64,000 nucleotides of DNA from an uncultured Flavobacteriaceae bacterium (GTDB lineage: Bacteria; Bacteroidota; Bacteroidia; Flavobacteriales; Flavobacteriaceae): assembly GCA_943787295.1 (NCBI GenBank), contig CALSLW010000003.1, forward strand, positions 1 to 64,000, read 5' to 3'. The position numbers and the translations under genes are program-made. The notes beneath the pieces were generated by a model that saw nothing but the letters and a program-made list of their open reading frames with translations, had not been told where the DNA came from and made no database searches. Positions 24,180 through 31,922 of the stretch are shown piece after piece (position 1 is the first letter of the stretch; the number at the start of each line of letters is the position of its first letter).

Positions 24180-24208
24180 AAAGCTTTTCTTAGGAATAGC
24201 TTTTTCGT
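24180..24208 (+). terminator. Hairpin between rpsB and tsf (weak terminator or attenuator)
   Basis: AAAGCT pairs with AGCTTT, extended by TTC/GAA across a TTAG loop with one T-T mismatch, and is followed by TTCGTTTT. It lies in the 86-nt gap between the two genes and may reduce tsf transcription relative to rpsB. Confidence 0.45.
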
Positions 24209-24226
24209 TTTAAATTCAAATAAACT

Positions 24227-25048
24227 ATGAAAATTACTGCATCAGAAGTAAATAAATTACGTCAAGCCACAGGGGCTGGAATGATGGATTGTAAAAAAGC
24301 TTTAGTTGAAGCCGAAGGAGACTTTGACAAAGCGGTAGAAAACTTACGTAAAAAAGGTCAAAAAGTTGCGGCTAATCGCGCTGATCGCGATTCAGCTGAA
24401 GGAGCTGTTTTAGCTAAAGTGAACGCAGACAATACCGCTGGTGTTGTTGTGTCAGTAAACTGTGAAACAGATTTCGTTGCTAAAAACGACCGTTACTTAG
24501 CCTTAGCCAATCAAATCCTTGATTTAGCTTTAGAAGCAAAAACAATCGAAGATTTACTTGCTGCAGACTTTGGTGGTATGAGCGTAGCTGATAAATTAAC
24601 CGAGCAAACTGGGGTAATCGGAGAGAAAATTGAAATCGGTGGTTTCAAAAGAATCGAAGGTCCTTTTGTAGGACACTACATCCACGCTGGAAATAAAATC
24701 GCAACCATCGTAGGTCTTTCTGCAAACGTAGAAGGTGGAGCAGAAGCAGCAAAGAATGTTGCCATGCAAGCCGCTGCAATGAATCCTATCGCCTTAAATG
24801 AAGAAGGTGTTGATGCAACCGTAATCGAAAAAGAAATCGAAATTGCCAAAGACCAACTGCGTCAAGAAGGTAAGCCAGAGGCTATGTTAGACAACATTGC
24901 CAAAGGAAAGATCAAGCGTTTCTTTAAAGACAATACTCTTGTAAACCAAGCGTTTATCAAAGATAGCAAACAAACCGTTACACAATATGTTCAATCTGTT
25001 AATGCAGATTTAACGGTAACAGACTTTGCTCGCCTAGCCTTAGTATAG
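24227..25048 (+). CDS. tsf: Elongation factor Ts
   Basis: EF-Ts is the nucleotide exchange factor for EF-Tu. The N-terminal UBA-like domain shows VNKLRQATGAGMMDCKKAL, and the exchange motif is VSVNCETDFVAKND (the TDFV core binds EF-Tu). At 273 residues it has the length usual in this phylum. The C-terminal NTLVNQAFIKDSKQTV block is present. It follows rpsB and is closed by a strong terminator. Confidence 0.97.
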   Translation: MKITASEVNKLRQATGAGMMDCKKALVEAEGDFDKAVENLRKKGQKVAANRADRDSAEGAVLAKVNADNTAGVVVSVNCETDFVAKNDRYLALANQILDLALEAKTIEDLLAADFGGMSVADKLTEQTGVIGEKIEIGGFKRIEGPFVGHYIHAGNKIATIVGLSANVEGGAEAAKNVAMQAAAMNPIALNEEGVDATVIEKEIEIAKDQLRQEGKPEAMLDNIAKGKIKRFFKDNTLVNQAFIKDSKQTVTQYVQSVNADLTVTDFARLALV

Positions 25049-25087
25049 TCCGCTTATTGGGCAGAGATATAAGTCTCTCAATCAATT

Positions 25088-25119
25088 AAAATCCGTGCAT
25101 TGCACGGATTTTTTTTTGC
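25088..25119 (+). terminator. Intrinsic terminator of tsf
   Basis: AATCCGTGCA/TGCACGGATT is a perfect stem followed by about nine Ts, some 40 nt after the tsf stop. Confidence 0.92.
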
Positions 25120-25310
25120 TCTAAAATTTCACTCAAAAAATGCATTAAAATATGTATAATATAATAAATAAATTTTAACTTTAATAATTAAAATTTATGG
25201 TTTGACTCGTTTACTGTCAGGATTTCCCCTTTTTTTACTTAAATCATCTTTTGCTCAAATTGGCCTTTATGGAGCACTACAATTCGCTTCAAGTGAAGTG
25301 ATTGCTCTCC

Positions 25311-25332
25311 GGACAAGGGGCTCAGGACAAGG
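25311..25332 (+). repeat. Direct repeat GGACAAGG
   Basis: GGACAAGG occurs at 25311-25318 and 25325-25332, a 14-nt period, within the wording CTCC/CTCA-GGACAAGG. It is part of the left repeat mosaic. Confidence 0.55.
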
Positions 25333-25375
25333 CTCGAAGTGACTGTAGGGTCATTGCAATCACCCCCGTCCATTT

Positions 25376-25415
25376 CCTGCCTTCGGTAGGCAGGCCATAC
25401 CTTCGGCAGGCAGGC
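25376..25415 (+). repeat. REP-like hairpin and 20-bp tandem copy
   Basis: CCTGCCT-TCGGT-AGGCAGG (25376-25394) is a perfect 7-bp hairpin. CTTCGGTAGGCAGGC (25381-25395) recurs as CTTCGGCAGGCAGGC (25401-25415), 14/15 identical and 20 nt apart. Confidence 0.75.
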
Positions 25416-25444
25416 GACCACCTTTGTCCATTTCGAGCGCAGTC

Positions 25445-25490
25445 GAGAAATCTACCGAAGTGGAGAAATCTACCGAAGCCGAGAAATCTA
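25445..25490 (+). repeat. Three tandem 18-bp repeats just before the GIY-YIG gene
   Basis: GAGAAATCTACCGAAG starts at 25445 and 25463, and a third GAGAAATCTA starts at 25481; the period is exactly 18. The last copy ends 6 nt before the nuclease ATG. An inverted near-copy follows the gene. Confidence 0.8.
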
Positions 25491-25496
25491 ACCATT

Positions 25497-25790
25497 ATGA
25501 CCAAGAACTACTACATCTACATCCTTACAAACAAGGCCAAAACGGTGCTTTACATCGGGGTGACCAATAACCTAAAAAGAAGGATTTACGAACATCGAAA
25601 CCCTGAGCCTAATTCAAAATCCTTTTCTAGCAGGTACAAAACGATTTACCTCATTTACTACGAACACTTTTTTAGTATCAGGAAGGCTATTCAGCGAGAG
25701 AAGCAGTTAAAACGATGGAGTCGTATTAAAAAAGAAAAGCTTATCGCTACCAAAAACCCTGAATGGAATTTTTTGAATGATACGATTTAG
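25497..25790 (+). CDS. Solitary GIY-YIG nuclease family protein
   Basis: This 97-residue protein consists only of a GIY-YIG fold. YYIYIL and LYIGVTNNL supply the two signature strands, RRIYEH the catalytic arginine helix and REKQLKRW the metal-binding glutamate. The family nicks or cleaves DNA; the cellular role of stand-alone UPF0213/URI-like members is poorly defined. The track start (25302) reads through the upstream repeats; ATG at 25497 (MTKNYYIYIL) matches the family start. The gene is bracketed by tandem and inverted repeats, and its stop abuts the right-hand inverted copy, suggesting that gene and repeats spread together. Confidence 0.88.
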   Translation: MTKNYYIYILTNKAKTVLYIGVTNNLKRRIYEHRNPEPNSKSFSSRYKTIYLIYYEHFFSIRKAIQREKQLKRWSRIKKEKLIATKNPEWNFLNDTI

Positions 25791-25835
25791 AGACTTCTCC
25801 ACTTCGCCTCCCTATGGTAGGCTTCGGTCGAAGTG
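25791..25835 (+). repeat. Inverted copy and long hairpin after the GIY-YIG gene
   Basis: AGACTTCTCCACTTCG (25791-25806) is the inverted counterpart of the left 18-bp unit. CACTTCG (25800-25806) also pairs with CGAAGTG (25829-25835), with an inner GCCT/AGGC, making a nested hairpin. Confidence 0.7.
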
Positions 25836-25880
25836 ACCATGGAGTATTCGAAGGATGTCGAAGTGACTACAGGGATTATT

Positions 25881-26804
25881 CTACTTAAGTTTACGGATGA
25901 TAAAAGCGTCTGGTAATTCTTGAAACGCCCCAGAAAATGCTTGTCCTACTTCAATCGCTTTTCTTCTTAAGTAATCACCGTGAAGATAACTGTGATACAA
26001 GACATCAAAATCAATTTCGCCTTGCGAATTAATTACTTGATCCCCAGCAATGTTATAGACATATAAAGATGGATCTGTAGCATCCATAAAATCGCGATAA
26101 TCCACCGCATCTAAATCTGCTTGTGTGGGTTCTCCTCCATAAAAACTTAAGAAAAGTGTTTGTAAAAAGGGATTCATTTGTCTTAACCCATCTAAGCTAA
26201 AACCAGTGAAAACATTTTCCCATTCATAGAGGTCATAAGTACTTTGCGCGGCAATTGCGACAACACCTTGAACCTGGTCATTGAGGTTATTTTTAAACCC
26301 ATTCCACTGGGCGATTCCTGCACCAGCAGATGCCCCCGCTAGAATGATTTTATTGGAGGGGATATTCATTTGGCTTAAATGATTTTTAATAAAACTGATC
26401 GCTTCTGTTCCGTCTTCAAGGGCAGAAATTACCCCTTGGTTTCCGGTTGTAGTTAACAAGCTATAATTTGCAGAAACGATCGCAATGTCTTTTTCAAAAA
26501 CAGCCTGCATGGTTTCTAACAAAAGGTCGTCAAAGGCTTGTGCTTTGTCTCCCCCAGTAAAGCCTCCGCCGTGAAAAAAGATAACGACGCCTGAAGGGTT
26601 TGAATTTTCAGGGAGAAGAATGTCGAGTTGTTGTCGTTCTTGATCTCCATAATTAATGTCTTCAAAAAAGCGACCTTCTCCTATAGGGGAAGCGATTTGG
26701 GTTACGCCAAAAATACTTTCAAGATCAACAGTTGTTGTGGGATCGTCACTTTTGGCACATGCTAATAAAAGCAAAATAAAGGGCAGTGTAATTAACTTTT
26801 TCAT
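25881..26804 (-). CDS. Alpha/beta-hydrolase lipoprotein (carboxylesterase-like)
   Basis: The signal peptide ends in the lipobox LLACAKS, so it is lipid-anchored. FFHGGGF is the oxyanion motif of the HSL/type-IV esterase group, and LAGASAGAGI (GxSxG-like, around residue 160) is the nucleophile elbow. DILLPE before the oxyanion motif fits esterase or BD-FAE-type hydrolases. At 307 residues it is normal length. The substrate is unknown. Its 3' end almost touches the GIY-YIG repeat block. Confidence 0.82.
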   Translation of the reverse strand: MKKLITLPFILLLLACAKSDDPTTTVDLESIFGVTQIASPIGEGRFFEDINYGDQERQQLDILLPENSNPSGVVIFFHGGGFTGGDKAQAFDDLLLETMQAVFEKDIAIVSANYSLLTTTGNQGVISALEDGTEAISFIKNHLSQMNIPSNKIILAGASAGAGIAQWNGFKNNLNDQVQGVVAIAAQSTYDLYEWENVFTGFSLDGLRQMNPFLQTLFLSFYGGEPTQADLDAVDYRDFMDATDPSLYVYNIAGDQVINSQGEIDFDVLYHSYLHGDYLRRKAIEVGQAFSGAFQELPDAFIIRKLK

Positions 26805-26838
26805 AGGTAGGTTTTTTTTAAAGGTATTGTTTTTTGTC

Positions 26839-28047
26839 TTATTCTTCTAACCCCTCGGGGTAGAGAAAATGATTATAAGGAAAACGGGTGATGTGAATAT
26901 CGCGAATAGCCGCATAAGCGCGTTTTCTAAAATCTTCTAAGTTAGACTTATTTAGCGCTGAAATAAACAAGGCATTTCCGTTCATTTTTGCCATCCAGGT
27001 GTCTTCCCATTCTTCGAGCGTATAGTGCTTAGAGGTTCGTTCTGTGACTAGATCGTCTTCTTCAATCACCTCTGGAGCGTAAGCGTCAATTTTATTAAAG
27101 ACCATCAAGGTGGGCTTGTCCAGGCTGTCGATCTCTTGTAAGATTTGATTGACAGAGGCAATGTGCTCTTCAAAATTAGGGTGAGCAATATCGACAACAT
27201 GCAATAAAAGATCTGCTTCGATCACTTCGTCTAGGGTACTTTTAAAGGACTCGACTAATTGGGTGGGTAATTTGCGAATAAACCCTACCGTATCACTTAA
27301 TAAAAAAGGAAGATTTCCAATCACTACTTTGCGTACAGTGGTATCCAGGGTGGCAAAAAGTTTGTTTTCTGCAAAGACCTTACTTTTTGATAAAACATTC
27401 ATCAGGGTTGATTTCCCCACATTGGTATAGCCGACTAAAGCGACCCTAACAAGGGCTCCACGGTTTCCGCGCTGGGTAGCCATCTGCTTATCTATAATAG
27501 TCAATTTTTTCTTTAAGAGGGTGATTTTATCACGAACAATACGACGGTCTGTTTCTATCTCTGTTTCTCCAGGACCGCGCATCCCGATCCCTCCTTTTTG
27601 TCTTTCAAGGTGTGTCCACAATCCTTTTAATCTGGGCAATAGATATTGGTATTGCGCTAATTCGACCTGGGTACGTGCATAACTTGTTTGTGCGCGTTGT
27701 GCAAAAATGTCTAAGATTAAACCTGTGCGATCAAGGATCTTACACTTTAGGGTTTTCTCAATATTATTTTGTTGTGCAGGGGTTAATTCGTCATCAAAAA
27801 CTACCGTAGATACATCGTTCTCATGGACAAAGGTTTCCACTTCTGCTAACTTTCCACTCCCGATAAAGGTTTTAGGGTTAGGTAAAGCAATCTTTTGCGT
27901 GAAACGCTTTATCACTTTCCCTCCAGCTGTTAAGGCAAGAAAATCTAATTCGTCAAGATACTCTTTTGATTGATCTTCATCTTGTTGTGCATTAATGATG
28001 CCTACTAATACCGTGTTTTCAACAGCTAAGGTTTTTTTTTCTAGCAT
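26839..28047 (-). CDS. hflX: GTPase HflX
   Basis: HflX is a ribosome-associated GTPase that splits stalled or hibernating 70S ribosomes under stress. The N-terminal glycine-rich HflX domain contains GSGKLAEV and ends in RQKGGIGMRGPGETEIETDRR. The G domain has GYTNVGKST (G1), DTVGFI (G3) and NKID (G4). Length is 402. It lies 3 nt downstream of lpxH, so they form one minus-strand unit. Confidence 0.96.
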   Translation of the reverse strand: MLEKKTLAVENTVLVGIINAQQDEDQSKEYLDELDFLALTAGGKVIKRFTQKIALPNPKTFIGSGKLAEVETFVHENDVSTVVFDDELTPAQQNNIEKTLKCKILDRTGLILDIFAQRAQTSYARTQVELAQYQYLLPRLKGLWTHLERQKGGIGMRGPGETEIETDRRIVRDKITLLKKKLTIIDKQMATQRGNRGALVRVALVGYTNVGKSTLMNVLSKSKVFAENKLFATLDTTVRKVVIGNLPFLLSDTVGFIRKLPTQLVESFKSTLDEVIEADLLLHVVDIAHPNFEEHIASVNQILQEIDSLDKPTLMVFNKIDAYAPEVIEEDDLVTERTSKHYTLEEWEDTWMAKMNGNALFISALNKSNLEDFRKRAYAAIRDIHITRFPYNHFLYPEGLEE

Positions 28048-28050
28048 GGG

Positions 28051-28809
28051 TTATAAGGTCTTCCACGATTTAAGTTCGAGTGTTTTGCCATCAAAAACAG
28101 CATAGGTATAATGGGAAATCCAATCGCCTAAATTGATATATCGGGCTTGATCGATAGGAATATCTAAAGGGATGTGGCGATGCCCAAAGACGTAATAGTC
28201 TCTGGCTTTTTCTTGATTTTTTCTTTTGGCATATTGCGCTAACCACTCTTTTTCTTCGCCTAAAAAGACAGCGTCTTCTTCTCCAGAAATCATTTTGTTT
28301 TTGATCGATAAATGATGTCCTATACGCATGCCAAAATCTGGATGTATCCAGCGAAAACACCATTGAAAAAAGGAGTTAGTAAATACCTTTTTCATGCGTT
28401 TAAAGCCTTTGTCGTTAGGGCCTAAACCGTCTCCATGCCCTATAAAAAAGCTTTTGTTGTTAAAGGTGAATTCAGCTGGGGAATGATGCACAGTAATTCC
28501 GATTTCTTTTTCGAGATAGTCTAACATCCACAAGTCGTGATTTCCCACAAAAAAGTGAATGGGAACGCCTGCGTCGGCTAGCTCTGCTAGCTTTCCTAAT
28601 ACGCGTACAAAACCTTTTGGGACGACGGTTTTATATTCAAACCAAAAGTCAAATAAATCTCCTAATAAGAATAGTACCCCAACATCTTCTTTGATATGGT
28701 CAAGCCATTGTACAAAGATTCGCTCCCGGGGTGCGCTTTCTTCTGGTGTAGGAGCCCCTAAATGATTGTCAGAGGCAAAATAGATTTTCTTTCCTTCTGG
28801 AAGTTGCAT
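28051..28809 (-). CDS. lpxH: UDP-2,3-diacylglucosamine diphosphatase (LpxH family)
   Basis: This calcineurin-like metallophosphoesterase splits UDP-2,3-diacylglucosamine to lipid X and UMP in lipid A synthesis. Metal ligands are visible as SDNHLG (about 14-19), LGDLFDFW, GNHD, GHGDG and GHRH. SIKNK and the KxMKKVFTN insertion region suit LpxH rather than a generic phosphatase. Length is 252. Presence of lipid A synthesis agrees with a Gram-negative cell. It is co-transcribed with hflX. Confidence 0.92.
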   Translation of the reverse strand: MQLPEGKKIYFASDNHLGAPTPEESAPRERIFVQWLDHIKEDVGVLFLLGDLFDFWFEYKTVVPKGFVRVLGKLAELADAGVPIHFFVGNHDLWMLDYLEKEIGITVHHSPAEFTFNNKSFFIGHGDGLGPNDKGFKRMKKVFTNSFFQWCFRWIHPDFGMRIGHHLSIKNKMISGEEDAVFLGEEKEWLAQYAKRKNQEKARDYYVFGHRHIPLDIPIDQARYINLGDWISHYTYAVFDGKTLELKSWKTL

Positions 28810-28841
28810 GCGATAATTTCTAGTCTAAAGATACCATCTTT

Positions 28842-29993
28842 CTATTCAATGGCATGAGCGAGGTCATCAATCAAGTCTTGTGCATCTTCTATCCCCACAC
28901 TTAAACGAATAAGAGAATCAACAACTCCGCTCTTTTCGCGTTCCTCTTTAGGGATAGATGCATGGGTCATCGAAGCAGGGTGACCGGCTAAACTTTCTAC
29001 ACCCCCTAGTGATTCTGCTAGGGTAAAGAGTTTAAGGTTTTCGACGATTTTGATGGCTGCTTTATAGTCGGCTCCTTTTGGGATAAAAGATAGCATTCCG
29101 CCAAAGTCTTTCATTTGCTTTTTAGCAACAGCATGGTTAGGATGGGTGTCAAAACCAGGCCAGTACACTTTTTCAATTTTGGGGTGGGCGGCTAGATATT
29201 CTGCCACAGTTTTACCATTTTCACAATGGCGTTGCAAGCGAACGTGTAAGGTTTTAATTCCGCGAAGGGTCAAAAAACTATCCATGGGACCGGGTACAGC
29301 ACCACTGGCATTTTGTATAAAGGCCAAACGTTCATGTAAATCATCGTCGTTGACCACAAGAGACCCTAAGACAACATCTGAGTGCCCAGCAAGATATTTA
29401 GTAGCAGAGTGCATCACGATGTCTGCTCCAAAATTAAGTGGTTGTTGCAAATAAGGGGAAGCAAAAGTATTGTCAACGGCTAATAGTAGATTGTTCTTTT
29501 TAGTCAAATTTGCTACTGCTTCAATATCGACCACATTCATCATGGGATTAGTAGGGGTTTCTACCCAAATCAATTTAGTATTGCTATTGATGGCCGCTTC
29601 AACATTCGCCAAATCATTCATACCCACAAAGTGAAATTTTAGTCCAAAGCCTTCAAAGATTTTAGTGAACAAGCGGTAAGACCCTCCATAAAGGTCATTC
29701 GTTGAAATCACTTCATCGCCAGGTTGAAGAAGCTTCATCACAGCGTCCATAGCAGCTAATCCAGAAGCAAAGGCTAAACCGTGTTTCCCATTTTCTATAC
29801 TTGCCAAAGATTTTTCTAGGGCTTGACGGGTGGGGTTATGGGTACGGCTATATTCAAATCCTTTATGTCCACCGGGCGTGGTTTGCGCATAGGTAGAGGT
29901 TTGATAAATAGGGGGCATTACTGCGCCATAAGCTGGGTCTGGTGCTTGCCCTCCGTGGATGGTTGCACTGTTAAATCGCAATTTCTTTTTCAT
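28842..29993 (-). CDS. Cystathionine gamma-synthase/lyase family enzyme
   Basis: A PLP enzyme of the Cys/Met metabolism family. YGGSYRLF and VMHSATKYLAGHSDVVLG (Schiff-base Lys) are conserved blocks, and EYSRTHNPTRQALE contributes phosphate contacts. The 383-residue length is normal. Synthase (MetB), cystathionine gamma-lyase and methionine gamma-lyase are hard to separate by eye; the ESLGGVESLAGHPASMTHAS end suits MetB or CGL. With ahcY in the window it belongs to sulfur amino-acid metabolism. A -7 box lies 24 nt upstream. Confidence 0.88.
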   Translation of the reverse strand: MKKKLRFNSATIHGGQAPDPAYGAVMPPIYQTSTYAQTTPGGHKGFEYSRTHNPTRQALEKSLASIENGKHGLAFASGLAAMDAVMKLLQPGDEVISTNDLYGGSYRLFTKIFEGFGLKFHFVGMNDLANVEAAINSNTKLIWVETPTNPMMNVVDIEAVANLTKKNNLLLAVDNTFASPYLQQPLNFGADIVMHSATKYLAGHSDVVLGSLVVNDDDLHERLAFIQNASGAVPGPMDSFLTLRGIKTLHVRLQRHCENGKTVAEYLAAHPKIEKVYWPGFDTHPNHAVAKKQMKDFGGMLSFIPKGADYKAAIKIVENLKLFTLAESLGGVESLAGHPASMTHASIPKEEREKSGVVDSLIRLSVGIEDAQDLIDDLAHAIE

Positions 29994-30017
29994 GTGATCT
30001 TTTCAAAAATAGAATTA

Positions 30018-30025
30018 CAAAGGTA
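30018..30025 (-). promoter_or_regulatory. -7 box of the cystathionine gamma-synthase/lyase gene
   Basis: TACCTTTG on the minus strand matches TAnnTTTG, 24 nt before the ATG at 29993. Confidence 0.5.
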
Positions 30026-30092
30026 AGAGATTCCCTTGATTTCTCTTTGCTTTGACTAATTTTGATTTACTTTGCATAAAAGGTGAAAATCA

Positions 30093-30440
30093 ATGCATTT
30101 ATTTTATTATTTAAGTAGCTGTGATACCTGCAAAAGGATCATGAAAACGCTAGCTTTAAGTAACGATGTTAGACAAATTGACATCAAAAAAAGACCTTTG
30201 ACAGCAGCACAACTCGAGCTTCTTTATCAGCATAGTGGTTCTTATGAAGCACTCTTAAATAAACGTGCTCAAAAATTAAAAGAAATCGATAAAAGCAGCC
30301 TAGACGAAGCGGCCATAAAAAGCTTATTACTCTCGCATTATACCTTTTTAAAAAGACCAGTTTTGTTGTATAAAGACAAGTTGTATATCGGCAATGCAAA
30401 GGCAACTGTTGCTAAAGCGAAAGAGGCACTCGATGGATAA
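30093..30440 (+). CDS. ArsC/Spx-family thioredoxin-fold protein
   Basis: CDTCKR near residues 10-15 is a CxxC-like active site, and LLNKRAQKLKEI plus FLKRPVLL are ArsC/YffB/Spx family blocks. Members include arsenate reductases, Spx regulators and proteins of unknown role. At 115 residues it is the usual size. No arsenic genes are nearby, so arsenate reduction is not favoured by context. The gene overlaps the DMT transporter start by 8 nt, so they are co-transcribed. Confidence 0.83.
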   Translation: MHLFYYLSSCDTCKRIMKTLALSNDVRQIDIKKRPLTAAQLELLYQHSGSYEALLNKRAQKLKEIDKSSLDEAAIKSLLLSHYTFLKRPVLLYKDKLYIGNAKATVAKAKEALDG

Positions 30441-31350
30441 GAGACTGCTCGCATTGCTTGCGGCAATCGGCGCCACCACCATTTATGGGCTTAATCACAC
30501 GATTATGAAGGTGATTATGCCAGATTATATTGGTCCATATGGTTTAGTACTTTTACGGGTTATTACTGCCAGTATCCTTTTTGGTGGGTTGAGTTTGTTT
30601 TATCCTACAGAAAAAATTGAGCGAGAAGATTACCTTAGAATTTTTGCTGCTACCGCCTTTGGGATGTGCCTTAATATGGTCTTTTTTATCCGTGGTTTAA
30701 GTCTCTCTACTCCCATTAACAGCTCAGTAATTATCACCATTATGCCCATTATAGTGATGTTACTCTCCTGGATGTTTTTAAAAGAAAGAATCACTTTAAT
30801 GAAGTTCATGGGGATCGTCTTAGGTTTTGGCGGAGCCTTAATCTTAGTATTATACGGCAGTTCCTTTACTAAAAATGCACCTAATATCCCGCTAGGGAAT
30901 GCCATGATGCTGATTAATGCTTTTAGTTATGGAGCCTATTTAGTCATTATGAAGCCCATCACAAAAAAGTATCAAGTCATTACCCTGATGAAATGGATGT
31001 TCCCGCTGGGGGTCTTAATGAATTTGCCCTTTGGTACAAAAGAATTATTAGCGGTTGAATGGCAGTTGTTGCCTTGGGATGCCCTGTGGAGAATTGGTTT
31101 TGTTTTGTTGTTTACGACTTTCTTTGCTTATTTATTGAATATGTATGCCTTAAGAGAAGTACCCCCTACAACCATTGGCGTCTTGACTTATGTACAGCCG
31201 ATTATTGCTATTTTTTATGCGACATTTACCGGGAATGATCAAATGGATTTTGTTAAATCGACAGCAACATTACTTGTGTTTGCAGGAGTGTATTTAGTTA
31301 CCAAAAGAGTGCAAGAAAGTAAACAGCTAGAAAATAAAAAGGGGTCTTAA
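30433..31350 (+). CDS. EamA/DMT-superfamily transporter
   Basis: An inner-membrane transporter with ten predicted helices in two EamA repeats (about residues 5-135 and 150-290). The first repeat ends in a GFGGALILV-type segment and the second begins GNAMMLINAFSYGAYLVIMKP. The substrate is unknown; relatives export amino acids, drugs or metabolites. I use ATG at 30433 (MDKRLLALLAA), not the track start 30394, because the upstream 13 residues are charged and lie within the ArsC gene. The protein is 305 residues. Confidence 0.87.
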   Translation: MDKRLLALLAAIGATTIYGLNHTIMKVIMPDYIGPYGLVLLRVITASILFGGLSLFYPTEKIEREDYLRIFAATAFGMCLNMVFFIRGLSLSTPINSSVIITIMPIIVMLLSWMFLKERITLMKFMGIVLGFGGALILVLYGSSFTKNAPNIPLGNAMMLINAFSYGAYLVIMKPITKKYQVITLMKWMFPLGVLMNLPFGTKELLAVEWQLLPWDALWRIGFVLLFTTFFAYLLNMYALREVPPTTIGVLTYVQPIIAIFYATFTGNDQMDFVKSTATLLVFAGVYLVTKRVQESKQLENKKGS

Positions 31351-31442
31351 AATCGTTTTCGAGGCTAATTGAAATGATATTCATCTCATTTTTGTAATTC
31401 TGCCTTTTAAGCCATTACATTTAGATGAATAAATGCATTTTT

Positions 31443-31922
31443 ATGAAAAAGATATTGACCTTTCTCTTCGTTTCAACATTGATTGCTTGTGGTTCTTCTA
31501 ACGAGAAAAAAGAAGATGGATTTAAATTTAATCGCACTAAAAAAGAAGAGACAAAGACTGTAAGCGAAAAAACAGCTACGCCCATTGATTTAAATAATAA
31601 AGGAATAGGCCCTGTAAAAGATTTAGTCTTTGACAGCGCTATAGATGACGCTTTAGTTGCGAATGGTGCCAAAGCGTTTAAACAAAAATGTACCGCTTGT
31701 CACAAACCAGTGGGCAAATTAATCGGCCCGGCGATGAAAGGTATTTATGAACGTCGTCATCCCGCCTGGGTAATGAATATATTGTTGAATCCCACAGAAA
31801 TGTTGAAAGAAGACCCTATTGCAAAAGCCTTGTTAGCAGAGTACAACAATATATTGATGATCAATCAAAACCTTAGTCAGGAAGAAGCAAGAGCGATTGC
31901 AGAATACTTACGCAGCTTATAA
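31443..31922 (+). CDS. Cytochrome c-type lipoprotein
   Basis: A lipoprotein signal peptide ending LIACGSS anchors a single class I haem domain. CTACH binds the haem, and Met in NILMINQNLS is the likely sixth ligand. A charged linker of about 50 residues precedes the domain. The protein would be 159 residues from ATG 31443; an ATG six codons upstream (31425) is also possible. It is convergent with the GMC dehydrogenase genes (shared TTATAA stop), so it may be the periplasmic electron acceptor for that flavoenzyme; this is inference. Confidence 0.85.
   Translation: MKKILTFLFVSTLIACGSSNEKKEDGFKFNRTKKEETKTVSEKTATPIDLNNKGIGPVKDLVFDSAIDDALVANGAKAFKQKCTACHKPVGKLIGPAMKGIYERRHPAWVMNILLNPTEMLKEDPIAKALLAEYNNILMINQNLSQEEARAIAEYLRSL

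Larger units (their letters stand above)
25280..25876 (+). mobile_element. Repeat-embedded GIY-YIG unit (candidate non-autonomous or selfish element)
   Basis: The gap between tsf and the esterase gene holds one small nuclease gene bracketed by short direct, tandem and inverted repeats. TCGAAGTGACT-like sequences lie at 25334-25350, 25828-25838 and 25858-25874. CGAAGTGGAGAAATCT at 25456-25471 reappears inverted (15/16) at 25791-25806, right after the gene. The block ends near 25876, four bases before the esterase stop. No transposase or target-site duplication was seen, so the boundaries are approximate. Confidence 0.5.

Noticed and set aside
25445-25490. Tandem 18-bp repeats as a CRISPR array
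   Set aside because: The units are directly adjacent with no spacers, and no cas genes are present; they belong to the GIY-YIG repeat block.
25302-25496. N-terminal 65-residue extension of the GIY-YIG ORF in the track
   Set aside because: It translates the tandem and hairpin repeats (for example RNLPKWRNLPKPRNL), which is non-protein-like; the family start is ATG 25497.
29994-30092. SAM or other methionine riboswitch upstream of the cystathionine gamma-synthase/lyase gene
   Set aside because: The 99-nt gap contains only A/T-rich sequence with a -7 box; no conserved aptamer core or paired elements were found. The ahcY upstream region is similarly plain.
30093-30440. Arsenic resistance gene
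   Set aside because: The protein is ArsC/Spx-like, but no arsenite pump or regulator is nearby, and the family has other roles.
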